Shown here one piece after another: positions 34,184 to 46,512 of a stretch of 64,000 nt of DNA. The DNA comes from Cerrena zonata (lineage: Eukaryota > Basidiomycota > Agaricomycetes > Polyporales > Cerrenaceae): assembly GCA_038087015.1 (NCBI GenBank), contig JASBNA010000039.1:62001-126000 (forward strand), given 5' to 3'. Made by a program: the position numbers and the translations under genes. Each line of letters starts with the position of its first letter. Position 1 is the stretch's first letter. A model generated the notes under the pieces. It searched no databases. It worked only from the letters and a program-made list of their open reading frames with translations, and had not been told where the DNA came from.

Positions 34184-36038
34184 TTATATTGTCCAGGCTT
34201 CAAACTCTGGTCCTCGAGACTGAGGTGGTTGATTGACGTTAGGATAAGGACTTGAGGCAGAAGCGTCAACACTTACCACAGCGGCGTTTAGATCAGCGAG
34301 ATCTGGGGAATAACGGGATATGACAATACCATCTTCAACCATCTGTGCGTACACGAACCATGGTCGCGCCCAATCTTCTGGGGTGAGCGGGATGGTTCCG
34401 TATCGGTACGGTAAGGACGTGGTAACTTGTACACTAAAAGGCGACTTTTCGGAGACCTCGATGACACTTGCGTCCACAACCGTCCTAAGTTTTCTGGCTC
34501 GATCATCTAATAATTCGCGCTCCCACAAACCTTCAAAGGCGAGTGCCTTGCGAATCGGTCGTTGATTGAAATCCGCGAAGAAGATATGTATAGATTCCTG
34601 GTTGGGTCTTGGCCGACTGATGTCAACAAATCGCATCCCATAGCTACTTCGAAAACCTGAGAATGAGCTGTTGTGGTTGATCGGGAGGCGAAATCCCCTG
34701 CTTCCTTGTGTGCCCCATAGGAACCAGTGAACGTAATGGCATCGTTCCGGTATATCACTACTGGCACTGACGTGCGACATGAGAGTTTCGTGTGGAACGA
34801 CAAACATATACGAGTCCTGCTTTTTGAACTTTATCGCAGAATAAAGGTTGATCGTGGAAATTCTGTGTTTGGGGTCTTGATGGAAAGGGAATGCCGGGGT
34901 CAAGGCACATATTGGGTTGGATTGTATATCGGCGCTGTCGAAACGGATATCTGGTTTGAAGCTTGGGAAAAGGAAACTGCAGGTCTTGAGCTCATCTAAG
35001 CAGGTGTTTGGGGAAGGGATTGACCGTAGATCGAAAACTAGAAGCTCAGCCCCACTTCGTCGTTTAGGTGGCATGAGCATGACATGATGTTCGGTCAAGA
35101 ACGAGAAGGCAAGAACTGGCTCAGTCAGGTCCTGAGTGGGGATTCAGTGAACAATGGTTAGATACATAGTGAGTGTTCTCACCAAGACTAGTTCTCCCGT
35201 TTTCCATTCCCAAATGCACAACTTGTACTGAGAACGGCCTAAATCACGGATAGAGATGGTCAGAGCAAGATGCTCGGAGCAGATATACATATTTGCTGTT
35301 TCGATAGTGAGGTTTGCTCTATAGGATAGCCTCGCCTTGCTAGCCAAAGGATGTATGCTACCTGTACGCAACGAGTTTAGATGAATCGCAGCCATCGATG
35401 TATCTCTTTCTATTGTCCTCAGCATGAAATATTTCTGTAGGATAATTGAACATACCCTAACACAGCGTCCACTTTTATTGTAGCGAGAAGGTCTTGAATC
35501 GGATCTGCCGTAAAACGTATTGGACCAGTAATGTTGAGTCCGCTTAGTAGTAGCGACTCGGATGTCAACTGCCAAGCAGAGTGTGCTACTCCACGTATCT
35601 CTGAAGGTAATTGGGTGAAGACGATTGAACTATGGTCGAGTGTTATCTGGGATATAACATTCCCTTGTAGTGACCAGAGATCTTCTCCTTCATTTTTTAC
35701 AGCTCGGTGGCGAGTGAAACGGAGGTGCTCCCAAGCATCCTGGTAATCATTCAGTATTCGTAAGCGATCAGGGACATTGAACTTGCTCAGAGGCAAGTCA
35801 TTGGAGTCGATCAGACCGTTAAACCCAAGTTGAACGAGGTATCGCAATGGGGGGTCGTGCTCAATGAGAGTTGAGAAGTGTTTGCAAGTCTAGACACATC
35901 TTGAACATCACGAAGGGCTATTGAGTCTGATGGTGGACTGACCTGTTTACACACAAGGATATCCTTGAGATCAAGATAGTTCAAGATGTATAGCTGTAGC
36001 TCGATAGGAATATCTATCATATTCCTTCTAGTTTGCAA
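34184..36038 (-). CDS. F-box protein of a mushroom family
   Basis: The N-terminus is an F-box: IDIPIELQLYILNYLDLKDILVCKQ, then an intron, then TCKHFSTLIEHDPPLRYLVQLGF. This is the Skp1-binding motif of SCF ubiquitin ligase adaptors. The long remainder probably forms a substrate-recognition propeller: ANMYICSEHLALTISI...YKLCIWEWKTGELVL resembles WD-like blades, followed by LLVFDLR and the conserved YGMRFVDISR...FFADFNQRPIRKAL. Four or more exons; clear introns lie near 35100-35190, 35340-35460 and 35890-35940. Both Met at 36038 and Met at 36020 fit; I used the outer one. The fragment at 20113-20328 is a relative. The target is unknown. Confidence 0.75.
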
Positions 36039-36272
36039 TATATGTCGTTAGTGGCAACGGAACCTTCTTCGATGTTGATGTAGTACAAGGTTAACGTTTA
36101 ACTTAATCTGATAGGGACTTCGGGTTTGGTCACGAGGCATCTGACAAATTATATCGTTTCTGGACTGGAATGTCCGAGAAACGTTGCGGATTATGTAGTA
36201 GGTGAGTATAGTAAGAAGGGTATATGTACTAGTAGGGGTATAGTTATGATCGATGCATGATCACCTGCAACA

Positions 36273-36600
36273 TTAGACAACATCCACCTGTCGGAGTTAC
36301 CCAATGAGTAAGCTGTATCTTTAGAACAAATAAAACCAAATCGCATAAGTACTTACCTTCATTTTCCTCAGCAGAATTTGCTCCTGGTCACGCTGTCTAC
36401 AGGAATGACTTATGCGCATGATTAATAATTAATTCAAACGCAGCACATGCTTCCAGTATTGCAGCTCCAACTTGAAATGCTTTGAAGTTCGGAAGAGTTA
36501 TGTGTATTCACTTGTAGCAGACCAATACTTACTGTAAGGTTCTTATAAGCCTTTTTCGATGTTTCCAAGGATGGTATGGCAAGGATTCCTTCAAGTTGCT
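36273..36600 (-). CDS. Possible small gene, 3' exons only
   Basis: Four consecutive exons join in frame with GT-AG introns: QLEGILAIPSLETSKKAY then KNLTV; (T)FQVGAAILEACAA at 36440-36479; QRDQEQILLRKMK at 36357-36396; VDVV and a stop at 36273. The joint frame and good donors argue for a real gene. The 5' exon is not settled: candidates lie in 36601-36803 and would put the start almost back to back with the MFS gene. No family is recognised. Chance assembly of short open pieces remains possible. Confidence 0.35.
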
Positions 36601-36805
36601 ATCCCACCCAAATATCATATATCAGTTATGAAAGCGTGGGAAAAGGTGAGGTGATCCAGACTAAAATGCGCATAAATCAAATTCCCACTGAAGAGCAAAA
36701 GGCACACAATCCGGAATGATGCATTGGTGATGACTGGAAGACCTCTAGGTCTCACGTTGACTGTGGTTGTCAAAGTGTTCAGTCCCCACAAAGCATCGAA
36801 CAACC

Positions 36806-38945
36806 ATGACGGTTGATGAGCACACTCCTCTTCTTCAGAGTGCTACTGACACTAATGATGACTCCGCTAACCCTGCTTTGGACACTGAGGTTGCACGAGA
36901 TGAAGTGGAAGGTGTGAAACCTAGAGTATCCATGTTGAAGATTGTGTGTTCTTCTACGACGACATTCCTGAATTTAACTGATGTTAAACTTGATTCTCAA
37001 ATAATTCTAGATGTTACCGCTCTCGATCGGTATCTTCCTTTCGGCATTGGATTGGATGATTGTAGCTTCTTCATATGCTGCTATTGGAAGTGAAATGGAC
37101 GCTCTCCAATATACGAGTTGGGTCGCTACAGCTTACATGCTTAGCACCACCAGTTTCCAGTATGTCGCTCATAATGGATATCGGTTTATCGAACATCAAA
37201 TAATGGATCATCAACTTCTAGACCACTCTATGGAAAGGTTCGTTAGAACCCCGTGGTCCTTGTCACTCATAACTAATGTTATCTACGTCTTCTCTGCTTC
37301 TCTAGCTGAGCGATATCTTTGGCCGCAAGACCTGTCTGCTCTTTGCGTATACAGTCTTCGGGATTGGCTGTTTATTGTGCGGAATGGCCCGAAATATCAC
37401 TGAACTCATTGCTGCAAGAGCGTTCTCCGGAATTGGTGGTGGAGGGATCACAACGTGAGTTTTAATGCAAGTATCTTCTATTATCGTATTTATTAGTTGA
37501 GCTGCGACGTCGTAGTCTTGGCACTATCATAATGTCTGATGTCGCCCCATTACGAGAAAGAGGGCTTTGGCAAGGTAGACAACATTCATTTGTTATACTT
37601 TATTGTCTCACACTTCCTTCTAAGGTGTCGCCAATGTGTTCTTCGCCTCTGGTCAAGCTATTGGTGCGCCTATAGGTGGTCTGATTGCCGACACAATCGG
37701 TTGGAGATGGTATAATATAGAATAGCACTCCAATACTTATCGCGAAAATCTGACAATCACCCGCAGGTCATTCTACTTTCAAGTACCCATAACATTCCTA
37801 GCAGTCACATCGGTTCTATTTGCTTTGGATTTACCAAAAGTCGACAATACCGATTTCCATACGAAGTTCAAACGGATTGACTTCCTTGGTGCACTAACCC
37901 TTATCATCAGCACCTTCTCGTTGCTCTTGGGTCTTGATAGAGGAGGGAATGTCTCTTGGGACAATAAGTTGACGATCGGATGTCTCGTCGCCTTCGCAGT
38001 TTTCTTCTTAATATTCCTCTTTGTCGAGATGGAATTCGCAAAGGAACCTTTTGCACCCAAACACATCTTGACAGACCGCTCTCTCATTGCGAGTTACTGG
38101 TGTAACTTCTTCGGGATGGGTGCTCATGCTGCCTTTATTTATCATGCATCCTTGTACTTCCAGGCTGTAGAAGGGCAGACCGCTGGACAAGCCGGTTTAC
38201 GCTTGGTCGCACCAGTCATAGCGGCCACAACTGGCAGTCTGGGTGGCGGGTTGGTTATGCGAGCAACAGGAAAGTATTATGCTTTGACGCTGTTCGCCTT
38301 TACATTCGGGTTCTGTGGTACCCTCTTGACTACGCTCTCAACAAATATCCTATTCCACTCTGATGTAGCCGCAGTATGTGGTATGTGATTGCTCTTATCT
38401 TACATTTACAACATGTTTTGACCCCGGCTTATCAGGTCTGACTATGATGGCGTTTGGTGTCGGTGTCGGAATCACCACTACTCTTATTTCCCTCATTGCC
38501 AATGCGGGCTCTGGCGACCAAGCTGTCGCGACTGCAGGTCAGTAGCACAACTCGCCCGAATACTTCTAAGAAAACTCTAAACCTTCTTCTAGTGTCATAC
38601 CTTTTTAGATCTTTAGGCACGGTCGTTGGTATTTCCGTCGTTTCAACGGCCACTCAAGAGACACTTCGTCGTCAGCTATATTCTAGGTTGTCGGGGAACT
38701 CTGACGTTGAAGATGTACAGTTTAAACCCCCTATCTAAAGGCACACAACTAACATGAGTTTCTAGATCATAAGCAACGTCCGCAAGTCCCTAGCATATCT
38801 AAACGAGCTACCCGCAGAAACGCGCAAGCAAGTCGTCCTATCGTATCAAGATGCGGTCCACGTCGCATTCTGGCTATGTACCATATTATACGGTGCTACG
38901 GTCATCTCGTCGCTGTTTATTAAAGAGAAGCCGTTAAAGAAATGA
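36806..38945 (+). CDS. MFS transporter (DHA2/vacuolar basic amino acid type)
   Basis: A proton-coupled major facilitator. After a hydrophilic N-terminus (MTVDEHTPLLQS) come SIGIFLSALDWMIVASSYAAIGSEM, then WVATAYMLSTTSFQPLYGKLSDIFGRKTCLL with motif A (G-x-L-x-D-x-x-G-R-K), the ARAFSGIGGGGITT motif C-like helix, RGLWQGVANVFFASGQAIGAPIGG, and about 14 predicted helices, which fits the drug:H+ antiporter-2 group that includes the fungal Vba basic amino acid exporters. Motif A is split by introns around a 16-nt microexon at 37222-37237. The dileucine-like ERTPLL/TPLLQ pattern near the N-terminus is typical of vacuolar sorting. Substrate assignment is inference. The gene runs intact to 38945. Confidence 0.85.
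37222..37237 (+). other. 16-nt microexon in the MFS gene
   Basis: The 16 bases ACCACTCTATGGAAAG, between a CTTCTAG acceptor and a GTTCGT donor, supply (Q)PLYGK. Only with them do the neighbouring exons join as TTSFQ-PLYGK-LSDIFGRK, the standard motif A of the family. Flanking introns are 37160-37221 and 37238-37305. Confidence 0.8.
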
Positions 38946-39227
38946 TTTAAACGAAGGGGTCTAAACTTAAGTAGATTAAAATATTCGGATTGTATATTTA
39001 GACTTTGCAGATTTTTCACATACATACGATCCAGTTAAATGATTTGGTAGTGAGACAAAGATGATATTCATTGATGCTACAAACGGTGGTGGTGTATACA
39101 TTTGGGCCAATACTTCTACTTTTCTTTGTTGTCTTTCTTTCTAGAGAGTCCGCTTTTGGGGTGCAGTAACTACGAATGCATGTGTGTGATATTAATGAAA
39201 TGGAACTAGATAATGTCCGTGGTACTT
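38946..39227. other. Short convergent 3' region
   Basis: It separates the ends of the MFS and URA2-type genes, which converge. Nothing else is seen. Confidence 0.5.
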
Positions 39228-42200
39228 TTAGCTCATGACGCTCGCGAGAAGAGCCATGCGAATCTACAAGTATAGAATTTAGCGAATGAGTCTAACATAC
39301 ATACGAATGTCACTTACGAAGAGTCCATAACGCATTTGACGGAAGTAAACCGCTCTGCGAGAGTCGAAATCGACCTCAGGATCAATTTCTAAGCCAAATG
39401 TGAGCCTGTCTGTCCAGCAAGTACTGATATCTAAATAAACTAAACATACCATTGACCCTAGGAAGAGGGTGCATGACAATCATATCGGGCTTAGCTCTTG
39501 AGAGAAGAGCATGGTCAACCCGGTACGCATCCTTGACAGCTAACCACTCTTGTTCACTCGCAAAGCGTTCCTTCTGTACGCGAGTGACGTACAGAACATC
39601 GGTATCCTGTAAGACCTCCTCCAAGGACTCGCACTGGTACACATGAATACCGGCCTTACGAGCAGCGGAAACGACATGTGCGGGCATAGCAAGGGTGGCG
39701 GGGGACACGAAGTTCAAGCGAACAGAGTACATGCAGAGGAGAGTGACAAGACTGTGGACAGTGCGACCATTCTTGAGGTCGCCCAAGAGTGTAATGGTCT
39801 TGCCGTTGACGGTACCCTAATTCGGATCGAATGGTGTAAACATCTAATAATGCCTAAAGATTCTGAACATTAATAAACTAATTGTCTGAAAATATCTTGA
39901 AATAAGCATACCTGAGTAGGATGCTCTCCGATGCCGTCACCAGCGTTGATGATAGGGATAGGAGAGAATTTGGCAGCTAATTGGGAGCTCCCAACGTCAG
40001 GGTGGCGAATAACAATGGCATCCGCGTAACAGCCCAATGTTCTGATAGTATCAGGCAATGTCTCCCCCTTCAGGACAGAAGAGGAGTCAACATTGACCGT
40101 AACAACTTCACCACCACAACGCTTCATAGCAGCATCGAAGGAGGAGCTGGTACGAGTGGATGGTTCATAGAAGACGGTACAGAGAACTCTTCCCCTGAGA
40201 ATGTCGAGAACTCCATTACGTTCAACTTGAAGCTGCATCTCATGCGCGAGAGCGAACAGATCGTGAACATCCTTATGGGTGAATTGCTTGACAGAAAGAA
40301 TGTGGCGGCGGTGGAATGCAGGGTGAGGTAAGAGGCTGGAGACGGTTTGGGGAGACCTGATAGGGCCATATACTGCGGCGATCGTGGGAGGAACATTCGC
40401 ATTGGACATTGGCTGAAGATAAGTCTCCGGTAGCTTGGAAAGAGAAGTTGCCGGACTGAACTCTGGTCGTTGACTAGAAACAGACCCGCGTCTTTCGATA
40501 GGATGGTGCGCAATAACGGCACTGGACACATCTCGACCGGCTGGGGTACTCCCTAGGACACCATCCAGGAAAGCAGTTTGTCCGTGAAGCATGACACGAT
40601 GAACAGCTCCGTCAAGCATCTTGCCTTCTAAAGGAGACCATCCCTTTAGCACGCGGTTCTTGTTAGTGCCAAGGTGAGCTCTACGGACCGATGACAACTT
40701 CAACATGTGTTGCGACCTGTTCAGGAAGCCCCAAAATTCGGATAGGATTGTCGTGAAGACGAACTTGGACATCCTTCAATGACAGACGACCGTCAGAGAC
40801 TGCTGTGAGGAGCAAAGGGAGTGCTTCTTCAACACCCGACCAAGCAGAGGATTCTTTGTCGAGCTCCGTCGCAAGCTGGCAGGGTGTGCTACCAACGCTG
40901 AATGCGTCGATATGCTCCAAGCCTTGCCACAGAGCCTTCTGTTCTTCAGCAGTAGGTAGGCACTTCGAGTTAGGGAAGTCATTTGTCGAGAAGAAGAGTG
41001 AGTATACGGAGACATCACAAGTGACTTTCTGATGTTTCGCCTTGCTGAGAGAGATCAGGAGAAGGTCGTCCTTGCTTTGAACATCAGTAACATGAACAGT
41101 ACGATCATGCAAACCGGCGAACAAAAGGACGGGGGCGAGATCAGTACCACGAGCGTTAGTGATAATTGGCTTGTTCTCTGGCCAAGGCGCTGAAATGAGA
41201 TGCAATGGCTGAAAGGGAGAGGTCGAGGCCTTTGCGGTCGAATGGAACGAATAATGCCTTGACGTCCGCTTGCAATTCTTCGTCAAGGAGGTTCACATTG
41301 GCTGCGGTAGCAGTGATGCCAACAGCGTAGTTGCAATAAGGCGCTCTTGAGATGTTGGCACGAACAAGGTCCAAGGTTGCTCTATCGACGAGCTTGTCCG
41401 ATTCGTTGTAAGGTATCACGAGCGCTGTAGCGAATCCTCCACTAACTGAAGCCTTGGCTGCCTCCATAAGGTCATTGGGGCTTGGCGAAGGTGAGTCCTG
41501 GAACGAAAGCACCAATGTTTACGAGACCTGGGAAGATGTGAGTTTGATGGGACGTCTTAAAGTCCACGGGAGAAACATCAAGAGGGTATCTCCTGACGAG
41601 GGCCTCGAAGAACAACTTTGCGACTTTGACGTTGGTGATCAAAGGAACGGCGAAGTCGACAGCCATACGACGAGTGCGGTAGCCCTTTGCTAGCGTAGCT
41701 GGCAGGACGACGATAGTGGTTCTTGGATGGCAAGTTGATATACATGTCAATCAGGTTGTTCGCAAGATGCTGAGTGAGAGAGTATTCCGACTTCTGCTTG
41801 TCCTTCGCGTCCTCAGGGAGGGTTTCAAGGTACTGATAATTCAGATTTGAGTTGAATGCAAAAGACGAAGAGGATAACAGTGAAAGTAAACGAACCTTGC
41901 AAGGCACGCTGTGCTCATTGAGGAAATCTGCAGGTACCCGAAGTAGCGAAGATATTGTACCCAGCAGCGTGCAACTTCTGTACTGAAGGAAGCAACTCGA
42001 GCTTCTCCTTATAACCACCAATCGAGAACAGATGTTCTTCTTGGGAGGAGTGATTCCAGTAGAGATAAGTGCCTTGAGGTATGCTTCGTACTTGTCCTTA
42101 CCGAAGCACGCAACCTCTCCGGTGGAAGCCATCTCGACTCCAAGAACAGGATCGGCACCAGACAATCGACTGAAACTAAACTGAGGAACCTTGACACCGA

Positions 42201-45200
42201 CGTAGTCCGAAGGCATGCCTGATTCGGGGATATGGTTCGACAGGGAAGACCAATCATGACCTTGGTAGCCATCTCGATAGCGTCGATTCCAGTGACTTTG
42301 GAGACGAAGGGGAATGAACGAGCAGCACGAAGATTACATTCAATGACCTTGATCTCGTTGTTCTTGGCAATGAATTGAATGTTGTATGGACCAGTAACGT
42401 TGAGTGCGTTTCCGATCTTCGCAGTAGGCCTCCTCGATTTGGCGAACGGTCTCGGGGTCAAGATCCTGAGGAGGGTGGATGAGAGTGGCATCACCAGAGT
42501 GCACGCCGGCGTTCTCGACGTGCTCAGAGATATAGTGCATAATCATCTTTCCGCCCTTCGCAACAGCGTCCATCTCGATTTCCTTTGCACCCTCGATATA
42601 CTTGGTAATGACGACAGGGTGTTCGCGAGAGACAGGCAGTAGCCTGAGTGAGATAGCTCGAGAGATCGTCTTGGCTGAAGACGACATTCATAGCGGCACC
42701 CGACAGAACGTAAGAAGGTCGAACGAGCACGGGGTAACCAACATTCTGACAGAAAGCGTGGGCCTCGTCAAAGCTGGAAAGCTCCTTCCACTGAGGTTGG
42801 TCGACACCGATATCGTCCAAAAGACGAGAGAACTTGAATCTGTTCTCAGGCAGGTATCGATCATCTCCGGCGAGGTACCGAAAATCTTGACGTTTTGACG
42901 ATACAGGGGCAACGCGATGTTGTTAGGCGTTTGACCACCCATGGAAAGAATGACACCTCGAGCACGTTCAGTATCGTAGATATCGAGGATAGTCTCCAAG
43001 CTGATGTTCTCGAAATACAGCTTGTCCGCCTCGTCGTAATCCGTAGAAACAGTTTCCGGGTTGTAGTTGACCATTATAGTCTGGAAGCCGTTCTCGCGAA
43101 GTGTACGAATAGCACGAACAGCACACCAATCGAACTCGACTGAAGAACCGATACGATAGACACCAGAACCAAGCACCATAACACCACGATCTTCGAAAGT
43201 GATGTCATGTTCGATAGCGTTGTAGGTCGTGTAGAGGTAGTTAGTGAAAGCAGGGAATTCGGCGGCAACAGTATCAATTTGCTTGACGAAAGGAGCGATG
43301 CTGTTCTCTTGACGAAGGCGACGGACAGCCAATTCGGTAGAGTTCATACAAGCAGCGAGTTGTCGATCTGAGAAACCAAGCTGCTTGGCCTGACGAAGGA
43401 CGTTGGGGTTGATGGTAGAGACGTTGCATTCACTATTGGAATAATAATTCGGAATGAGTTATTAGCACCAGGAGCAAAGTTTGAGAAAACGTACTTAAGA
43501 CGTGACTCCATCCTAAAAATGTTGTGAAGCTTGTTCAAGAACCACTTGTCAATGTTCGTCATCTGCCAAATCTTCTCCACGGTGTATCCTTTGTTGAAAG
43601 CCGACCACAAAGCGAACATACGCTTGTCGGTGGGGTTCGCAAGCTCCTCGTCGATATCGTCGACAATATCGTTCTACCACAAACAGGGTAAGCAAGGGCT
43701 TTTCGCTTGTTTTTTTGAGAAGAAAGCGTACCTTAGAGAATCCAGAGAACTGGTCATCGATAGCCCGGATCGCCTTCTGGATAGTCTCCTCGAACGTCCT
43801 TCCAATACTCATCACCTCACCCTACACTCTTCATGCTACTGCTCAACAACGGGCTGACCCTGCTGAACTTCTTGAGATCCCATCGAGGAATCTTGACGAC
43901 AACGTAATCCAAACTAGGCTCGAAGCACGCGCTAGGTGACCTTCGTGACACTGTTCTTGATCTCGTTAAGGGGGATACCGAGACCGAGTTTGGCGGCTAT
44001 GAAAGGCAAGAGGGTATCCGGTAGCCTTCGAAGCAAGCGCGGAGGAACGCGAAAGACGAGCGTTGACCTTATGGAAAGAAGAGTGAGTGATTGTAGATTT
44101 CAGTTGATTATAAATAAGCTTACCTCGATGATGCAGTATTCCTTCGATGTGGGGTTCAAGGCGTACTGAATGTTACATTCACCAACGACACCAAGGTGAC
44201 GAATGACGTTGAATGGCGGTCGTTCGAAGCATGTTGTAGTCGGCATCGGAGAGGGTTTGCGAAGGAGCGACGACAATAGAGTCTCCTGTATGGATACCAA
44301 GAGGATCGAAGTTCTGAAATACGATTCCTATGAGCGCGTTTTCGTTTTCGAAAGTTAGAAAGTCCTCACCTCCATGTTGCAGACTGTGATACAATTGTCC
44401 CTGCAATCTCTGACGACCTCGTACTCGATTTCCTTCCAGCCCTTCATGCTCTTCTCTACGAGCACCTGAGGACTAGTAGCAAAGGCCTTACTACACAGTG
44501 CGGTCAACTGGTCCTCATTCTGCGCGAAACCACTACCCAACCCTCCAAGTGCATAAGCAGCACGGACGATAACAGGGTATCCAATCTCCTTCGCGGCAGC
44601 GACGGCTTCTTCCTGGGTGACAGCAGGTCTGAGACTGAGCGCAACGTTCACCAATTTCCTTCCATAGCACTAGCGAAGAGCTGTCGGTCCTCGGTCATGA
44701 TGATCGTGTCGATGGGAGTTCCGAGGACTTTGCATCCGAGAGACTCGAATTCATCCTTGAGTTTGATACCGACGTTAGAGGCAGTTTGTCCACCGAAGGT
44801 AACGTAGATACCGTCGGGCTTCTCGTATTGGATGATTTTGCGAACGAATTCGGGTGTAACGGGCAAAAAGTAGACTTTATCGGCGAGACCTTTCGAGGTA
44901 GCAATGGTGGCGATGTTGGGATTAAGGAGAATAGTGTAGATTCCTTCTTGCTTGAGGGCTTTGATAGCTTGAGAACCGGAGTAGTCGAATTCACCAGCCT
45001 GACCGATCGAGAGACCTCCTGAGCCGAGGATGAGAACTTTTTGAACATCGACGCGAGGACCACGTTTCTCGTTATCTTCTTTCTTACCACCAGGCATGGT
45101 AATAGGCTGTAGGCTGCCAGTCGAAGAACAGTCGAGGATATTCTGGATAAAAACATCGAAGAGGAACTCGGTATCGCGAGGACCAGGGGTGGACTCCGGA

Positions 45201-46512
45201 TGGAACTGGACGGAGAAGAAAGGCTTGTCGACACAGTAGATACCTTCATTGCTGCCATCGTTTGCGTTCTTGAAGAGCTCGAGCCATCCCTCGGGGAGGG
45301 TCGAAGTATCAACCTGGAAACCGTGATTCTGAGAGGTAATGTAGCAACGTCCGCTCAGAGCGTCCGTGCAAGGAATGTTGTGTCCACGGTTACCGTACTT
45401 CATCTTAGAAGTTTTTGCACCTGCGGCAAGAGCCATGAGCTGGTGTCCGAGACAGATACCAAATATTGGGCGGTCGGCCCTCTTCATAGCTTCCGATAGG
45501 CGTTGGATGGTGGATGCGACCATGGTGGGATCACCAGGACCGTTCGAAATGAACAAACCATCAAATGGTTCCTCGCTAGGGTCAAGATAGTCGTAGTCCC
45601 AAGGGACGACCTTGAGCTGGATACCACGGTGGGTGAAACAACGGATTTGATTAAACTTCATACCGACATCGACGGCCAAGACACGCAGAGGTCGTTTGCC
45701 AGAGGGATGCATCCGAGGTTCAGAGACTGGTTCGAAGATGCGAGGCATTTTAGTTGAAACAATAGCGACAAGATTGTCGAGGTTAGGGTCCGCGAAAGGA
45801 ATGTCAACGAAGTCATCCCTCCAGCTAGGGCCACTAGGGGATAGTGAGCGGGTTTTAGTGAGAGGAGCACCAGCGACAGCTCCGGGTTGGCTGGCAAGGA
45901 TCTTTCCAAGCATGGATCCCTTCTCTCGGATCCTTTTCGTGAGCGCACGGGTGTCAACGCCATAAATAGCAGGAATTCCGCATTCCTTAAGCCAAGTACC
46001 CAAAGAGGAGTTCGCCAGATAGTGACTGTAGTCTTCAGAGTAGTAGCCGATAACGACGGCAGCGACATGTATGCGCGAAGATTCAAAGTCGAGAGGGAGT
46101 TCCTCGAGCTCGTTAGTGAAGGGACGTGCTGGGACACCGTAGTTGCCAATGAGCGGGTAAGTGAGGATCAAAATCTGTCCTTCGTATGATGGGTCGGTCA
46201 GGGACTCCGTGTACCCCACCATACCTGGGCATCCACGTCAGTGGAAATTTTCCTCAGGCAAAAGGGAATGAAGTCAGTACCGGTTTGGAAGACGCATTCT
46301 CCAGCAACACTTTTGTTTTCAGCACCGAAGGAGATACCTCTGAAGGCGGTACCATCTGAAAGTTCCAAAACAGCTTCAGTGAGGGTTGCATCCTCGTTTT
46401 GGGCGGAAGGCGCGGTGACGGGCGGGGTGGGATAACCGTTAGGGTGTATGCTCGTTGTACGAGAGAGGGCAGGTCGGACAAAGTCAGTTTTGGATGGCAA
46501 GGCCATTGTCAT
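39228..46512 (-). CDS. URA2: Multifunctional pyrimidine enzyme: carbamoyl-phosphate synthase / aspartate carbamoyltransferase
   Basis: It catalyses the first two steps of UMP synthesis. In order: glutamine amidotransferase ([15 protein letters not shown] nucleophile; FHPESTPGP); CPSase halves with ATP-grasp signatures ([75 protein letters not shown]); an inactive dihydroorotase-like segment ([13 protein letters not shown] has no HxH zinc motif, as usual in fungi); and ATCase ([48 protein letters not shown]) ending in [10 protein letters not shown]. About nine introns are evident. Start 46512 is MTMALPSK; the next Met is 46506. The reading frame is broken by 18 single-base excesses between 39814 and 44660 and one deletion near 42030. 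All excesses look like merged synonymous alleles, so I annotate a functional gene with assembly errors, not a pseudogene. Confidence 0.9.
39814..44660 (-). other. Zone of recurrent +1 errors in URA2 (merged synonymous alleles)
   Basis: Minus-strand sites: GGGT 39814, GGTC 40686, GCCT 41185, ACCT 41489, GGGC 41682, ACCT 41932, TATC 42229, CCCT 42242, GCCT 42426, GCCT 42634, GCCT 42848, ACCT 42852, GGGT 43819, ACCT 43934, TTTC 44001, ATTC 44211, ACCT 44625, GAAG 44659. Each four-base unit replaces a three-base codon, and either of its last two bases gives the same amino acid. Removing one base restores the enzyme frame at every site. The first 1.5 kb of the gene (44661-46512) has none. Confidence 0.85.

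Noticed and set aside
12000..36000. Secondary-metabolite gene cluster around the PhyH-like, methyltransferase and MFS genes
   Set aside because: No backbone enzyme (PKS, NRPS, terpene synthase) is present and these genes are separated by unrelated housekeeping genes.
39228..46512. URA2 as a pseudogene or a gene with programmed frameshifts
   Set aside because: All +1 sites fall at codon position 3 with synonymous alternatives, the protein between them is perfectly conserved, and the first 1.5 kb is clean. Real decay would include stops and replacement changes; slippery sites of programmed frameshifting would be few and identical.
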